Positions 35,359 through 44,566 of a stretch of 64,000 bases of DNA are shown here, in pieces. The stretch lies in the NCBI RefSeq assembly GCF_030264295.1, contig NZ_CP127173.1, forward strand, positions 5,897,501-5,961,500. The letters are read 5' to 3'. Made by a program: the position numbers and the translations under genes. The DNA is from Amycolatopsis nalaikhensis. Lineage in GTDB: Bacteria > Actinomycetota > Actinomycetes > Mycobacteriales > Pseudonocardiaceae. The notes beneath the pieces are model-generated. The model was given only the letters and a program-made list of their open reading frames with translations. It made no database searches and was not told the origin of the DNA. How positions within the stretch are numbered: position 1 is the first letter of the stretch; each line of letters begins with the position of its first letter.

Positions 35359-36999
35359 ATGACTAAGCTGAAGCAGGAACGCAAGTTCCGGGCGGCCGGG
35401 CTGGCGAAGGCTGGTGCGGTCAGCGCACTGACGATGGGGCTGGTCGCCGGGCTCGCCGCGCCGGCGATGGCCGCCGACGACGGTTATGCCCTGCCCACGA
35501 AGGGCGACGAAGGTCGTGCGCACATTATCACCAGCGTGGAGAAGCCGAAGCCCGGGCAGCCGGTATCCATCACCGCGTCCTACGACAACGTCAACATCTT
35601 CGACCTGAAGATCTTCAACAACGGCAACGCGAAGCACATCGAACCCAGCCAGGACTGGTTCAAGCTCTTCTACAGCTGGGAAGGCGCGATCAAGGTCGGC
35701 GGCAACGCGTGTGCCGACCTCGGCGGCAGCGTGGCTGTCCAGGCGTCGGGGAACAACGGCAAGAGCACCGGTTGGTTCCCGATCGACGTGGGGAACTCGC
35801 TCAAGTCGGTCATCAACGGACTCGGGAGCCTGTTCGGAGCAGGTGACCTGATCAGCATCCAGACCAAGTGCGATTTCGTCGTATCCCAGGATGCGCCGAG
35901 CGTGCTTCCGATTGAGTACGACTTGAAGCAGTCCAACTTCTTCGGGCTGCTCAAGCACGACACGAACGTTTACGCCAACCTGCCGATCGATGTTCCTCGG
36001 GCGCCGGGTGTCCCGGAGATCGTCTTGCCGATGTCCAACACCAAGATCACCTCGAAGGGCGTGGTCAAGGGCCGTGTCCCGACCGGTGCCGGGTACAACG
36101 GGCTGGTGCAGCTGTACAACTACGGCCAGCCGTTCGGTGACCCGGTGAAGGTCGACAAGGACGGCTTCTGGACCGCTCCGATTCCCGGGGGGACCGCTCA
36201 GGGTGACCTCTGGCTGACCGCCAGGGCGCTGGGGCAGAACGGCAATCCGGACTCCGCGGAGTCGCGGGGCGTGAAGGTCACCCTCGACGACTCCGTGAAC
36301 ACGCTGACGCAGCCGGTGATCAGCTCGCCGGCAGGCGACACGGTGAAGCCGGGCGAGGAGCTGACCGTCACCGGCACCGAGGGCAGCCAGGTGACCGCGG
36401 TCGACCAGAACGGCAAGGTCATCGGCGGTTCGGCGAAGATCAAGGACGGCAAGGCCGTGATCAAGCTGAACAGCCCGCTGGCCGACGGGACCAAGGTCAA
36501 GATCCAGGCGCTGTTGCCGAACAACCCCGACGTTCCGGCGAAGTACTCAGAGGAGAAGACCGTTCAGGCCGCCGTCGAGCGGCCGGAGTTCTTCCAGAGT
36601 TTCGCGCCGAACGTGAAACCGGGCACGGTCAGCCCGCTGGACGTCAGCTTCGAGCCGAAGGACGGCAACTTCGCCAAGATCGCGGGCAAGGCCCTGGTGC
36701 TGACGGCGCCGGAGGGCGTGCTCTTCACTGGGGACGCGTCGTACCAGACCTTCGATAAGGACAAGAGGGCTCTCAATGGCGGAGGTATTTGGCTCCCCGA
36801 CGCCGCGATCGGCGACGGCGGCAAGACCCTGACGGTGACCATCCCGGCCGCCGGCGACCTGAAGACCGCCAACGCGACCATCTTCAAGGTCACGGTCGTG
36901 GTCAAGACGGCCGCGGGCGCGACCCCGGGCGAGAAGGCCAACGGCACCGCGGCGCTCGCCGGGTACACCAGTCCGCTGAAGGCGACTGTGGGCCAGTAA
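35359..36999 (+). CDS. Secreted multi-domain beta-rich protein, unknown function
   Basis: A 546-residue exported protein. The 38-residue signal peptide ends AAPAMA. The N-terminal ~190 residues are unrecognised, with a Cys pair (NACADL, TKCDFV) that may form a disulfide. Two Ig-like repeats follow, marked by PGVPEIVLPMSNTKI and PVISSPAGDTVKPGEE, each with a D-KDGFW- or DG-AVI-type strand. The last ~140 residues resemble the C-terminal beta domain of the M1 peptidase at 16694 (PGTVSPLDVSF, LTAPEGVLFTG). There are no sorting signal or catalytic motifs. The start is ATG 35359 after GGAG. A wall or substrate-binding role is inference. Confidence 0.85.
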   Translation: MTKLKQERKFRAAGLAKAGAVSALTMGLVAGLAAPAMAADDGYALPTKGDEGRAHIITSVEKPKPGQPVSITASYDNVNIFDLKIFNNGNAKHIEPSQDWFKLFYSWEGAIKVGGNACADLGGSVAVQASGNNGKSTGWFPIDVGNSLKSVINGLGSLFGAGDLISIQTKCDFVVSQDAPSVLPIEYDLKQSNFFGLLKHDTNVYANLPIDVPRAPGVPEIVLPMSNTKITSKGVVKGRVPTGAGYNGLVQLYNYGQPFGDPVKVDKDGFWTAPIPGGTAQGDLWLTARALGQNGNPDSAESRGVKVTLDDSVNTLTQPVISSPAGDTVKPGEELTVTGTEGSQVTAVDQNGKVIGGSAKIKDGKAVIKLNSPLADGTKVKIQALLPNNPDVPAKYSEEKTVQAAVERPEFFQSFAPNVKPGTVSPLDVSFEPKDGNFAKIAGKALVLTAPEGVLFTGDASYQTFDKDKRALNGGGIWLPDAAIGDGGKTLTVTIPAAGDLKTANATIFKVTVVVKTAAGATPGEKANGTAALAGYTSPLKATVGQ

Positions 37000-37047
37000 G
37001 GATCCCGGCGCAGTGGGAGAGATCCCTCCCCTCGCATGAAGTTCAAC

Positions 37048-37099
37048 CGATGTGGCCGTGACCGTGGCCGGAAGTCCGCCCACGGTCACGGCCACATCG
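37048..37099 (+). terminator. 20-bp perfect hairpin terminator
   Basis: CGATGTGGCCGTGACCGTGG (37048-37067) is the exact reverse complement of 37080-37099, with a 12-base loop, about 50 bases after the secreted-protein stop. It is the longest perfect stem I found in this window. Confidence 0.82.
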
Positions 37100-37161
37100 C
37101 TTCAGTTCTGGCCGGACACTTCCCGGCCGGCATCCGTTTGGAAAAGTCCCTGGAGTTGACC

Positions 37162-39438
37162 ATGTCCGCAACGGGCAACCCGGCGCCCGGCGAATCCGGC
37201 GCCCCGGAACAGTCTCAGTCCTCCGGCCCCGCATCGTCCGCTTCGGCGGGCACGGCGGTCGTCAGCGGCGATCTCATGGTCGAGCTGGTCGATGGCTGGG
37301 CCAGTGTGGGCGATTCCGCTCGGCTGGCCGAGCACTTCGCGCTCGCGCCCGGCAATCCGGCGGCCGCTTTCGCCGTGTACGGCAAGAATGCCGACACCCC
37401 GCAGGTGTTCAGTCAACCGGCAGCGGCTTGGACGGCGTTTCGCGAGGGCGGACCCGGGTCCAGGCTGCTCTCGGTCGGCGATGGGCTGAACCGGAAGATC
37501 GCCGTCGTGCGGCTGGACGGTGCCATCGAATTCGCTCCGGTCGACCAGGAATCGGTGACCGGGGTCGGCGCTCCGGAGGCGTTGCGCGCATGGTGCGGTA
37601 AGCCGCCGGCCATACCGTCGCCGCAGTCTCCGTCGTCGGACGACGCGGGGGAACAGGCCGCTCCGGCCGAGGAAGAGTCAAGCCCCGGACCGGAAGCTCC
37701 GGCCGAGGATGGTGGCTCTCGGGGATTGGGCTTGTGGCGGCTGGGTTACGCGGCGCTCGGCTTGGTGGCGCTTGTACTGGGGTTCCTGTTCTTCCGCGTG
37801 ACGATCGACGATTCGTTCATCACCTGGCGGTACGGCAAGACCTTCGTCGAGCACGGGGTCTGGGGCTGGAACGCCGAGGGCTCGCCGGTCGAGGGGTACA
37901 GCAACCCGCTCTACGCGTTCCTGTCGATCATTCCGGCGTTGCTGGGCATTTCCGCTGAGCTGTTCTTCAAAATCGTGTCGATCGCCATCGCAGTGGGTTA
38001 CGTCGTCGTCGTACGCCGGGCGCAGTTGCCGCGGGTTCAGGAATTCGTGCTGCTGGCGGTCGCGCTGGCCAGCCCGGTCTTCTTCCTCCAGCTGTTCACC
38101 GGGCTGGAAACGGCCTCCTTCGCGCTGCTGATCGGCTGGCTGTACGCGATCGTCTACCGCCGGGGAGCGCTGGGGCGCACCGGATTCATCGCTGCCGCCG
38201 CCGTCGCGCTGAGCCGGCCGGAGGGCATCGTGCTGGCCGCTGCGGCGATCGGCTGGTCGCTGCTGATCGACCGGAGCCAGGAGAACCGGCGCGGCGCGAT
38301 CGTGGTGCTCGCCGGCTGGGCGGTCTACTGGTGCGCCCGCTGGTGGTACTTCGGGTCGTTCTTCCCGAACCCGTACTACAAGAAGGTCGCCGGCGACGCC
38401 TCTCTCCCGACGAGGATCCTGGATGCGCTCCCGGTGGCGGGGCCGATCCTGCTGCCCGTGGTGCTCGGCCTCGCGATGGGGATCGCGCTGTACCGGCGCA
38501 GCGCCAAGACCTCGCTCCTGGCACGCCCGGACCTCCTGCGCGACGCGACACCGGTGCTGCTCGCACTGGTCTCGGCCGCCGTCGTGCTCGGCCTGTACCT
38601 GCAGGCCACGTTGGTGATGGACCCCGGCCACCGCTTCTACTGGCAGTTGCTGTTCCCGGTGGTACTGCTCGTGCTGAGCAGGCCGATCCTCCTTAGCGGG
38701 CCGCGCGAGCGGGATCCGCAGAGCCTGCTCGCCCTGATCGCGCTCGCCATCGCGACCGCCGCCGTGGTGCTATGGGATCCGCAAAACCTGACCACCGGCA
38801 TCACGGTGGGCACCGTGATCGTGGTGATCGCCCTGTACGCGGGCGGTGTTCGCAAAATCGCCGGGGCCGCCCTGCTCGGGGCGATCGGCCTCGGTGCTGC
38901 GATCGGCTTCGGAAATGCCGCCGAGACGACGAACCTGCTAGCCTACCGGTACCGGGTGATGGCGCACCAAGAACTCGGCAAAGCGATCCACGACACCAAG
39001 CTCCCCGCCGGCGCGATCGCCATCGGCGACTCCGGTGTGCTGCCCTACGAGGCCGACCGGACAACGATCGACATCGGCGGCCTGGCGACGCGGGAGTCCT
39101 CCGGCGGTAGCCTCGACCCGGAGTGGCTGCGGAGCCAGAACCTGCAGCTCGCGGTCATGCTGTCCGGTTCGGATGATGCCGGGTCGGTGTGGAGCGGCGG
39201 GGCGGCGACCTCAGTCCTCGACTATGTGCGCGACCCACGCAACGGCTTCTGGTCGGCGAACGGTGCGATGGCGGGGCCCGGGTACTATCTGAACTACTGG
39301 ATCGGCCCGGAGTGGCAGAAAACCGTTCTGTCCGACCGGCTCGGCACGGTCTTCATGCGCACGATGGCGCAGAACGACAAGCCCGACGCCAAACTGTTCA
39401 CGGACAACCTGTGGAACTTCTCGTTCCTGACGAGGTGA
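37162..39438 (+). CDS. GT-C membrane glycosyltransferase, AftB-like
   Basis: A 758-residue polytopic membrane protein. Residues 1-190 are soluble: a small alpha/beta-looking segment (about 38-155), then an acidic Pro/Glu linker. From 195 on there are about ten membrane helices. The first loop has VTIDDSFITWRYGKTFVEHG, with the Asp-Asp motif and context of mycobacterial AftB-type beta-1,2-arabinofuranosyltransferases. VEGYSNPLYA and GLETASFALL follow, then a periplasmic C-terminal domain. Such enzymes use decaprenyl-phosphate-arabinose to finish wall arabinan. The N-terminal extension is not a feature I know from AftB. The start ATG 37162 has GGAG at 6 bases. Confidence 0.8.
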   Translation: MSATGNPAPGESGAPEQSQSSGPASSASAGTAVVSGDLMVELVDGWASVGDSARLAEHFALAPGNPAAAFAVYGKNADTPQVFSQPAAAWTAFREGGPGSRLLSVGDGLNRKIAVVRLDGAIEFAPVDQESVTGVGAPEALRAWCGKPPAIPSPQSPSSDDAGEQAAPAEEESSPGPEAPAEDGGSRGLGLWRLGYAALGLVALVLGFLFFRVTIDDSFITWRYGKTFVEHGVWGWNAEGSPVEGYSNPLYAFLSIIPALLGISAELFFKIVSIAIAVGYVVVVRRAQLPRVQEFVLLAVALASPVFFLQLFTGLETASFALLIGWLYAIVYRRGALGRTGFIAAAAVALSRPEGIVLAAAAIGWSLLIDRSQENRRGAIVVLAGWAVYWCARWWYFGSFFPNPYYKKVAGDASLPTRILDALPVAGPILLPVVLGLAMGIALYRRSAKTSLLARPDLLRDATPVLLALVSAAVVLGLYLQATLVMDPGHRFYWQLLFPVVLLVLSRPILLSGPRERDPQSLLALIALAIATAAVVLWDPQNLTTGITVGTVIVVIALYAGGVRKIAGAALLGAIGLGAAIGFGNAAETTNLLAYRYRVMAHQELGKAIHDTKLPAGAIAIGDSGVLPYEADRTTIDIGGLATRESSGGSLDPEWLRSQNLQLAVMLSGSDDAGSVWSGGAATSVLDYVRDPRNGFWSANGAMAGPGYYLNYWIGPEWQKTVLSDRLGTVFMRTMAQNDKPDAKLFTDNLWNFSFLTR

Positions 39439-39444
39439 ACGACG

Positions 39445-39476
39445 ACGGCTCGCGCAACGCCTGTTGCGCGAGCCGT
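39445..39476 (+). terminator. Terminator of the GT-C gene
   Basis: ACGGCTCGCGCAAC (39445-39458) pairs perfectly with 39463-39476 around a 4-base loop, directly after the stop codon at 39438. Confidence 0.85.
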
Positions 39477-39623
39477 AGTCGCGGAGCAACTGCGGCACGG
39501 GTAATCATCCACGAACGGCTCATGGTTTCTGCCGCACCCCAGGTGAGTGGCACTCGCCGGCCCGCGCCCGGCTGGACCGCCGTCTCGAAAGCCTGCGCGA
39601 CGCCGCACCGGAGGACGGAAATC

Positions 39624-40110
39624 GATGACTCACCTGGACTTCCCGACGCTGTCCGCCGCGGCCTCCGCTTCGTTCGAGCGGTTCGCGGACCGAGTCGCGG
39701 CCGAGTGCGGCGATGGCACCCCGATCACCTACGCGCCTACGCGCAGCTGCGCGAGCGAGTGGGCGGCGCGACGTCGTCGGTGCTGAGCGCCCTGCCTGAA
39801 GCTCCCGATGCGCAGCCCCTGGCCGCACTGGTGCTGGACCGGTCGGTGGACTACGTGGTGGCCCTGTTCGGCGTGCTGCGATCCCACACTACGCCCGGTC
39901 GCTCGTTGCTGGAATATCCACCGCACCCACGGTGCGGTGGCCGGATCAGGTTCCGGGCAGTGCAGGCGGCGACCGAGGCTCGCGTCGGCCCGATTCGGGC
40001 GCGGATCGACATCGGCCAAGCGGTAACCGTAGGCCGGCCGCCGAGGAACTTGCCTTGAACACGGTCCTGGACGCCGATCGCAGGCTGTACTCGGTGCCGG
40101 GCCCGTAGCA
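39624..40110 (+). pseudogene. Collapsed AMP-dependent ligase (adenylation domain)
   Basis: It starts as MTHLDFPTLSAAASASFERF, then GDGTPITYA. After a frameshift near 39732 it continues YAQLRERVGG and LAALVLDRSVDYVVALFGVL, the usual opening of an acyl-AMP ligase or NRPS adenylation domain. Then the text jumps to IDIGQAVTVG and NTVLDADRRLYSVPGP, which belong near residue 350 of such a domain. About 250 central residues, including the P-loop-like core, are missing. It is dead. Confidence 0.6.
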
Positions 40111-40249
40111 CCTCACGACGCGACTGGGACCCGAGGAGAAGCAACAGCGTCCGGTGCACGGGGTCATCAAGGTTCACCTTGCTTCGTCCAGGCTAGCCGG
40201 GGCCTGGTGGGCTTTCGACGCTGAATTGCATCGCTTACTCGGGAAACTG

Positions 40250-41554
40250 TCATGCCGCCGGGCCGAGGACCCGGTCGAGGTAGTTGTTCGAGAACGTTCC
40301 GGCCGGGTCACACTCCTTGCGGACGCGCAGGAAATCGTCGAAGTGCGGATAGCGGTCTCGCAGCACCGACGCGTCGAGGTTGTGCATTTTTCCCCAGTGC
40401 GGCCGCCCGCCGACCTGGCCCGCGATGGCCTCGAACGCGTCGAAGTATTCGCGGTAGCGCATACCGAGGAACTGGTGGATCGCGATGTACGCGGAATCTC
40501 GGCCGTTCGCGGTGGACAGCCAGATGTCGTCGGCAGCGGCCACCCTTACCTCGACTGGAAACGCCACCGGATCCCGCAGTCGCGGCACCAGTGCGCGCAG
40601 TTCGGCCAGCACGTCGTGCAGCGATTCGCGCGGGATCGCGTACTCCGATTCCACGAACCGGACCCCGCGATGGGTCACGAAAACACGGTGCGAGAGGTCG
40701 CTGTACTCGCGCGACGAGGACACCTGCGCGGCGAACGCGCCGAGCGGCCGCACCAGCTTCGGCGCAGCCCGGCCGAGTCGGCAGAGTCCACCAAACGCGA
40801 CGTTCTCGATTAGTTCGTAGTCCACGAACTGACGCATGCGGGACAACGGTTTCCGCTCAGCGTGCAGCGGCAGCCGGTTATTGCGCTTCACCAATGCCTT
40901 GCTGCCGTGGGGAAACCAGTAAAACTCGAAGTGGTCGTTGTTCGCAACGTTGTCGTCGAAGCCTTCGAGGACCTGTTCCAACGGCTCCGGGCGCTCTTGC
41001 GCGGATAGCAGAAAGGACGGTTCACATTGGAGGGTCACGGTGCTGATGACGCCAAGCGCGCCAAGGCCGACGCGTGCGGCTTGGAACAATTCCGGACGTT
41101 CGTCGGCCGCACACCGGACCACCGAACCGTCGGCGAGCACCTGCTCCAGCGAGACGATCTGGGTCGAGATTCCGCCGAAGCGCGCACCGGTGCCGTGGGT
41201 GCCGGTGGAAATCGCGCCGGCGATGGTCTGTGCGTCGATGTCGCCGAGGTTCGTCATCGCGAGCCCGAGGGCGTCGAGCGCGGCGTTGAGGGTGCGAAGC
41301 GTGGTGCCGGAACGGACCGTGACCTGCTGGGTTTCGAAGTCGGCGCGCTCGATGCCGGTCCACTCGGTGAGGTCGAACGCGTCGGAATCTGCGGCGGCGA
41401 TCGTGGTGAACGAGTGCCCGCTGCCCCACGCGCGGACTCGGCGGCCTGCCTCGGCGACCCCGCGCACGACGTCGGCGATCTCGGCCGCGCTGCGCGGCCG
41501 GTGCACCCGTTGCGGGGTGACCTTGGCCGTTCCGGCCCAGTTGCTCCACGTCAT
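40250..41554 (-). CDS. Sugar-1,4-lactone oxidase (FAD, ALO family)
   Basis: A 434-residue flavoprotein of the D-arabinono/L-gulono-1,4-lactone oxidase family. The FAD-binding domain contains VRAWGSGHSFT, in which the His is the covalent flavin site in relatives, and TGTHGTGARFG. The C-terminal ALO domain ends with PHWGKMH and CDPAGTFSNNYL, both typical. The start ATG 41554 was chosen because the match begins immediately (WSNWAGT) and the upstream residues do not fit. It is divergent from the beta-glucosidase gene, about 200 bases away. Confidence 0.92.
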   Translation of the reverse strand: MTWSNWAGTAKVTPQRVHRPRSAAEIADVVRGVAEAGRRVRAWGSGHSFTTIAAADSDAFDLTEWTGIERADFETQQVTVRSGTTLRTLNAALDALGLAMTNLGDIDAQTIAGAISTGTHGTGARFGGISTQIVSLEQVLADGSVVRCAADERPELFQAARVGLGALGVISTVTLQCEPSFLLSAQERPEPLEQVLEGFDDNVANNDHFEFYWFPHGSKALVKRNNRLPLHAERKPLSRMRQFVDYELIENVAFGGLCRLGRAAPKLVRPLGAFAAQVSSSREYSDLSHRVFVTHRGVRFVESEYAIPRESLHDVLAELRALVPRLRDPVAFPVEVRVAAADDIWLSTANGRDSAYIAIHQFLGMRYREYFDAFEAIAGQVGGRPHWGKMHNLDASVLRDRYPHFDDFLRVRKECDPAGTFSNNYLDRVLGPAA

Positions 41555-41753
41555 TTCGGCACCTGTTTTTCGCTGGAAGGTATCCACGATAGATGCCGGG
41601 AACCGTAAGGGAAGAGTATTCGCGTTTCAAGTGTCGGCGCGGTAGCGTGGATAGCCAGTCCGCGTTTAGCGGGCGAAACAAGGAGAATTTCCTGTCCCTG
41701 AGGTGAGAAATTCACTCCTCGTCCGGGGGCTCGACCAGCAAGGGGTGCTCAGC

Positions 41754-43076
41754 GTGGACAGTCCGACCTTCCCGCCCGACTTCCTGTGGGGTGTCTCGAC
41801 CTCGGCATTCCAGATCGAGGGGGCGACGGCCGAAGGTGGCCGCGGACCGTCTATCTGGGACACGTTCACCGCGACCGAAGGCAAGATCGCCCGGGGCGAG
41901 GACGCCAAGGTATCGGCCGACCACTACCACCGTTACTCCGGCGACGTCGCATTGATGGCGGAACTCGGCGTCGGCGCGTACCGGATGTCGATCGCGTGGC
42001 CGCGGATCCAGCCGGACGGCTCCGGCAAGCCCAACGCGGAGGGACTCGCCTTCTACAACAAGCTGATCGACGAGGTTTGCGCGGCCGGGATCGCCCCAGC
42101 GATCACGCTGTACCACTGGGACACGCCGCAGGCGATCGAGGACGCCGGCGGCTGGCTGTCCCGCGACACCGCCTTCCGCTTCGCCGATTACGCTACGATT
42201 GTAGGGGAGCATTTCGCCGATCGGGCGAAACTCTGGATCCCGCTCAACGAGCCGGTGGCCATGACGATCTACGGCTACGGCATCGGCGAATACGCGCCCG
42301 GCCAGTTCCTCTTGCTTGACGCGCTCCCGACGGCGCATCACCAGAATCTCGCGCACGGCCTGTCGGTGCAGGCCCTTCGCACGGCGGGCGCGACCGGCAT
42401 CGGCACCGCGAACAACCATTCGCCGATCTGGCCCGACCACGACACGCCCGCCGACCGCGAAGCCGCCGAATGGCTCGACGCGCTGATCAACCGCACCTTC
42501 GCCGACCCGATGCTGCTCGGCAGCTACCCCGAGCAGGTCCACCCGCACCTGCCGGAGAACTTCGCCGACGACTTGGCCGCGATCGCGCAGCCGCTCGACT
42601 TCTACGGCGTCAACTACTACGAACCCCAAGGTGTGACGGCGCCTGGCGAGGGCAACCCGCTGCCGTTCGAACTGCGCCCTATCGAGCGTTATCTCATGAC
42701 CACCAACGATTCGCCGATCATACCGGAGGCGTTGTGCGATCTGCTGGTGTTCCTCCACGAGCGCTACCGCGAGAATCTGCCGCCGATCCAGATCACCGAG
42801 AACGGATGCAGCTTCGCCGACGAACCGGGCCCCGATGGCACCGTGCCCGACCTCGAACGGATCGATTTCCTCACCGGTCACCTGCTGGCCGTGCGCGAGG
42901 CGATGGATGCCGGCGTGGACGTGCGTGGATACTTCGTCCGGTCGCTGCTGGACAACTTCGAATGGTCCGGGGGGTACGCGCCGCGGTTCGGGCTCGTGCA
43001 TGTGGACTACGAGACGCAGCGCCGTACGCCCAAGGATTCGTTCGCCTGGTACCGGAAGCTGATCCGTCCTGAGTGA
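41754..43076 (+). CDS. GH1 beta-glucosidase
   Basis: A 440-residue family 1 glycoside hydrolase without a signal peptide, so cytosolic. PPDFLWGVSTSAFQIEG opens the barrel. The acid/base is Glu166 in PLNEPVAM, and the nucleophile is Glu349 in IQITENGCS. The C-terminal GH1 signature VDYETQRRTPKDSFAWY is present. GTG 41754 is preferred: AGGGG lies 8 bases upstream, and the residues before it (from 41703) do not match the family. It would hydrolyse imported beta-glucosides. Confidence 0.92.
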   Translation: MDSPTFPPDFLWGVSTSAFQIEGATAEGGRGPSIWDTFTATEGKIARGEDAKVSADHYHRYSGDVALMAELGVGAYRMSIAWPRIQPDGSGKPNAEGLAFYNKLIDEVCAAGIAPAITLYHWDTPQAIEDAGGWLSRDTAFRFADYATIVGEHFADRAKLWIPLNEPVAMTIYGYGIGEYAPGQFLLLDALPTAHHQNLAHGLSVQALRTAGATGIGTANNHSPIWPDHDTPADREAAEWLDALINRTFADPMLLGSYPEQVHPHLPENFADDLAAIAQPLDFYGVNYYEPQGVTAPGEGNPLPFELRPIERYLMTTNDSPIIPEALCDLLVFLHERYRENLPPIQITENGCSFADEPGPDGTVPDLERIDFLTGHLLAVREAMDAGVDVRGYFVRSLLDNFEWSGGYAPRFGLVHVDYETQRRTPKDSFAWYRKLIRPE

Positions 43077-43493
43077 CACGGCCGTCGTTCCCGAAGTTGG
43101 CGACGCGGAAGACGTGGGCGTCCAGGACGAGCTGCGCGCCGGGCCAGGGCAGCGCGGCAGGTCAGGTGGCTGGTGCAATTGCTGACGGGGCACGGTCTTG
43201 CCGGTGTCTGCGTTGTGGGGTTGCCGATTGCGGGTAAGTAGCTTGCGCCCGCCCGTACCGCAGCCGAGAACGTGAACCCGGCGATCCATGTGCGTGTTCG
43301 CTGAGTTCAGGAGTCGTGTTGTGACTATTTCACATTCGCAAGATGATCTATTTCATCTTTTACTAGTTGATTTCGTCGAAGAAACTTGCGGAGTCCGTCG
43401 CAGGTTTGCCAGTCTGCCTTCCGACCGCAATGAGGCGGCTCCATGCGCCGCGGTTCGTCGATTGTCAACCGAGTGAGGTTAGGGCTGATTCAC
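43077..43493. other. Intergenic region, nothing recognised
   Basis: About 420 bases between the GH1 gene and a secreted-protein gene. The AT-rich part around 43320-43380 probably holds the promoter of the latter. No hairpin of the usual strong type was found after the GH1 stop. Confidence 0.4.
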
Positions 43494-44321
43494 ATGCGAT
43501 TGAGGCGGATCGTAGCGCTGTCGGCGACAGCGGGTTTGATGGGAGTCGCGGGGACGGCAGGCATGGCCGGGACCGCGCTCGCGGAGCAGGCCACACCCAG
43601 TGCCTACGGGTATGTCGCGGGGACGAGCGGGAGCATCTTTGGGAAGTTCCCAAGCGGGGCGAACCTGCTGTCGGCCGCGGCGCCGACGGCGCCGGAGTCC
43701 GACCCGGGCGCAAGGATTTCGAGCAACTCGGCGACGTCGATTCCGGCGTTCACGATCGACGGGCTTCCCATCGGGATTGAGGCGGGCGGCGGCGCGGGCG
43801 TACTGGCCGTCGACACGAACGCAAACCTGACCACGGGTGTGTCGGCTGCGAAGGTCTCCGGTGTGACCGCGCGAATCGGGGCGAGGCTGACGGTTGAGAA
43901 GCTCGTCGATTCGATCTACGGCAGTGTGTCGAGCGACAGCGTCAAGACCGTCCTGCGAATGCTGAGGGCCGGCTTCCCTGATGCGAGCGCCGAAGCTACG
44001 TTGTCGTTCACCGGACTCGAGTCGAGCTGCCAGGCCGGTCCGGTTGGCTCGCCGGCGACCGGCGGCGCGTCGTTGACGAACGGCGGCCTCCGGATCGCTG
44101 TGCCCGGCTGGACTCCGGTCGACATTTCGTTCGAATCGATCTTGAAGGGCAACCGGTTCCTCGATCTCTTGTTCGGGCAAATAACCGCCGCAACGAATGT
44201 GGTGGACAGCCTGCCGGATGGCGGTGTCTCCGTCGACGCGGTGTCGCTCAGGGTGGCCGGGAAGACCTTCAACCTGGGGCACGTCGAGTGTCACCCGGGC
44301 GTTGCCGCAGACGGTCAGTGA
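43494..44321 (+). CDS. Secreted protein of unknown function
   Basis: A 275-residue exported protein. The signal peptide of about 30 residues ends GTALA. The mature part is rich in Gly, Ser, Ala and Thr, with alternating beta-type segments such as FTIDGLPIGIEAGGGAGVLAV and GLRIAVPGWTPVDISF. A single Cys pair (SSCQAG, VECHPG) may be a disulfide. I do not recognise a family. ATG 43494 has AGGG 9 bases upstream. A strong terminator follows 28 bases after the stop. Confidence 0.8.
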   Translation: MRLRRIVALSATAGLMGVAGTAGMAGTALAEQATPSAYGYVAGTSGSIFGKFPSGANLLSAAAPTAPESDPGARISSNSATSIPAFTIDGLPIGIEAGGGAGVLAVDTNANLTTGVSAAKVSGVTARIGARLTVEKLVDSIYGSVSSDSVKTVLRMLRAGFPDASAEATLSFTGLESSCQAGPVGSPATGGASLTNGGLRIAVPGWTPVDISFESILKGNRFLDLLFGQITAATNVVDSLPDGGVSVDAVSLRVAGKTFNLGHVECHPGVAADGQ

Positions 44322-44348
44322 CCTCATAGGACACTTGATCGGTCATTC

Positions 44349-44383
44349 GTGGGTGAGGCGCGACTCTGTCGCGTCTCACCCAC
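44349..44383 (+). terminator. Terminator of secreted-protein gene
   Basis: GTGGGTGAGGCGCGA pairs with 44369-44383 with one G-U pair around a 5-base loop. Confidence 0.8.
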
Positions 44384-44394
44384 GGTGTCTTCTA

Positions 44395-44484
44395 GTGTCT
44401 CCCCGCTCGCGCGGGGAAGACGAGCCGAGCAGGAACGACATGTTGATAGGGTGAGGGCCATCGTCGCTCGCGCGAGGAAGATGG
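44395..44484. CRISPR. Trace of a type I-E-like CRISPR array (two repeats)
   Basis: Repeat 1, 44395-44423, contains CTCCCCGCTCGCGCGGGGA, the palindromic core of actinobacterial type I-E repeats. Exactly 61 bases on, at 44456-44484, a degenerate copy shares TCGCTCGCGCG and GGAAGA. The 29+32 spacing is that of type I-E arrays. Repeat 2 is diverged, as last repeats often are. No further repeats and no cas genes are visible. With only two units this could be chance in GC-rich DNA. Confidence 0.35.
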
Positions 44485-44566
44485 CACCTGTTGGGTTCCA
44501 GAAGTCGTCTCATGTATTTGACCTGGTGCAACGACACGCTCGGCGGGCAGGGCATGATCGCCAGGC

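Noticed and set aside
41712..43289. 525-codon minus-strand frame opposite the beta-glucosidase
   Set aside because: Antisense shadow; the GH1 frame has both catalytic Glu motifs in place.
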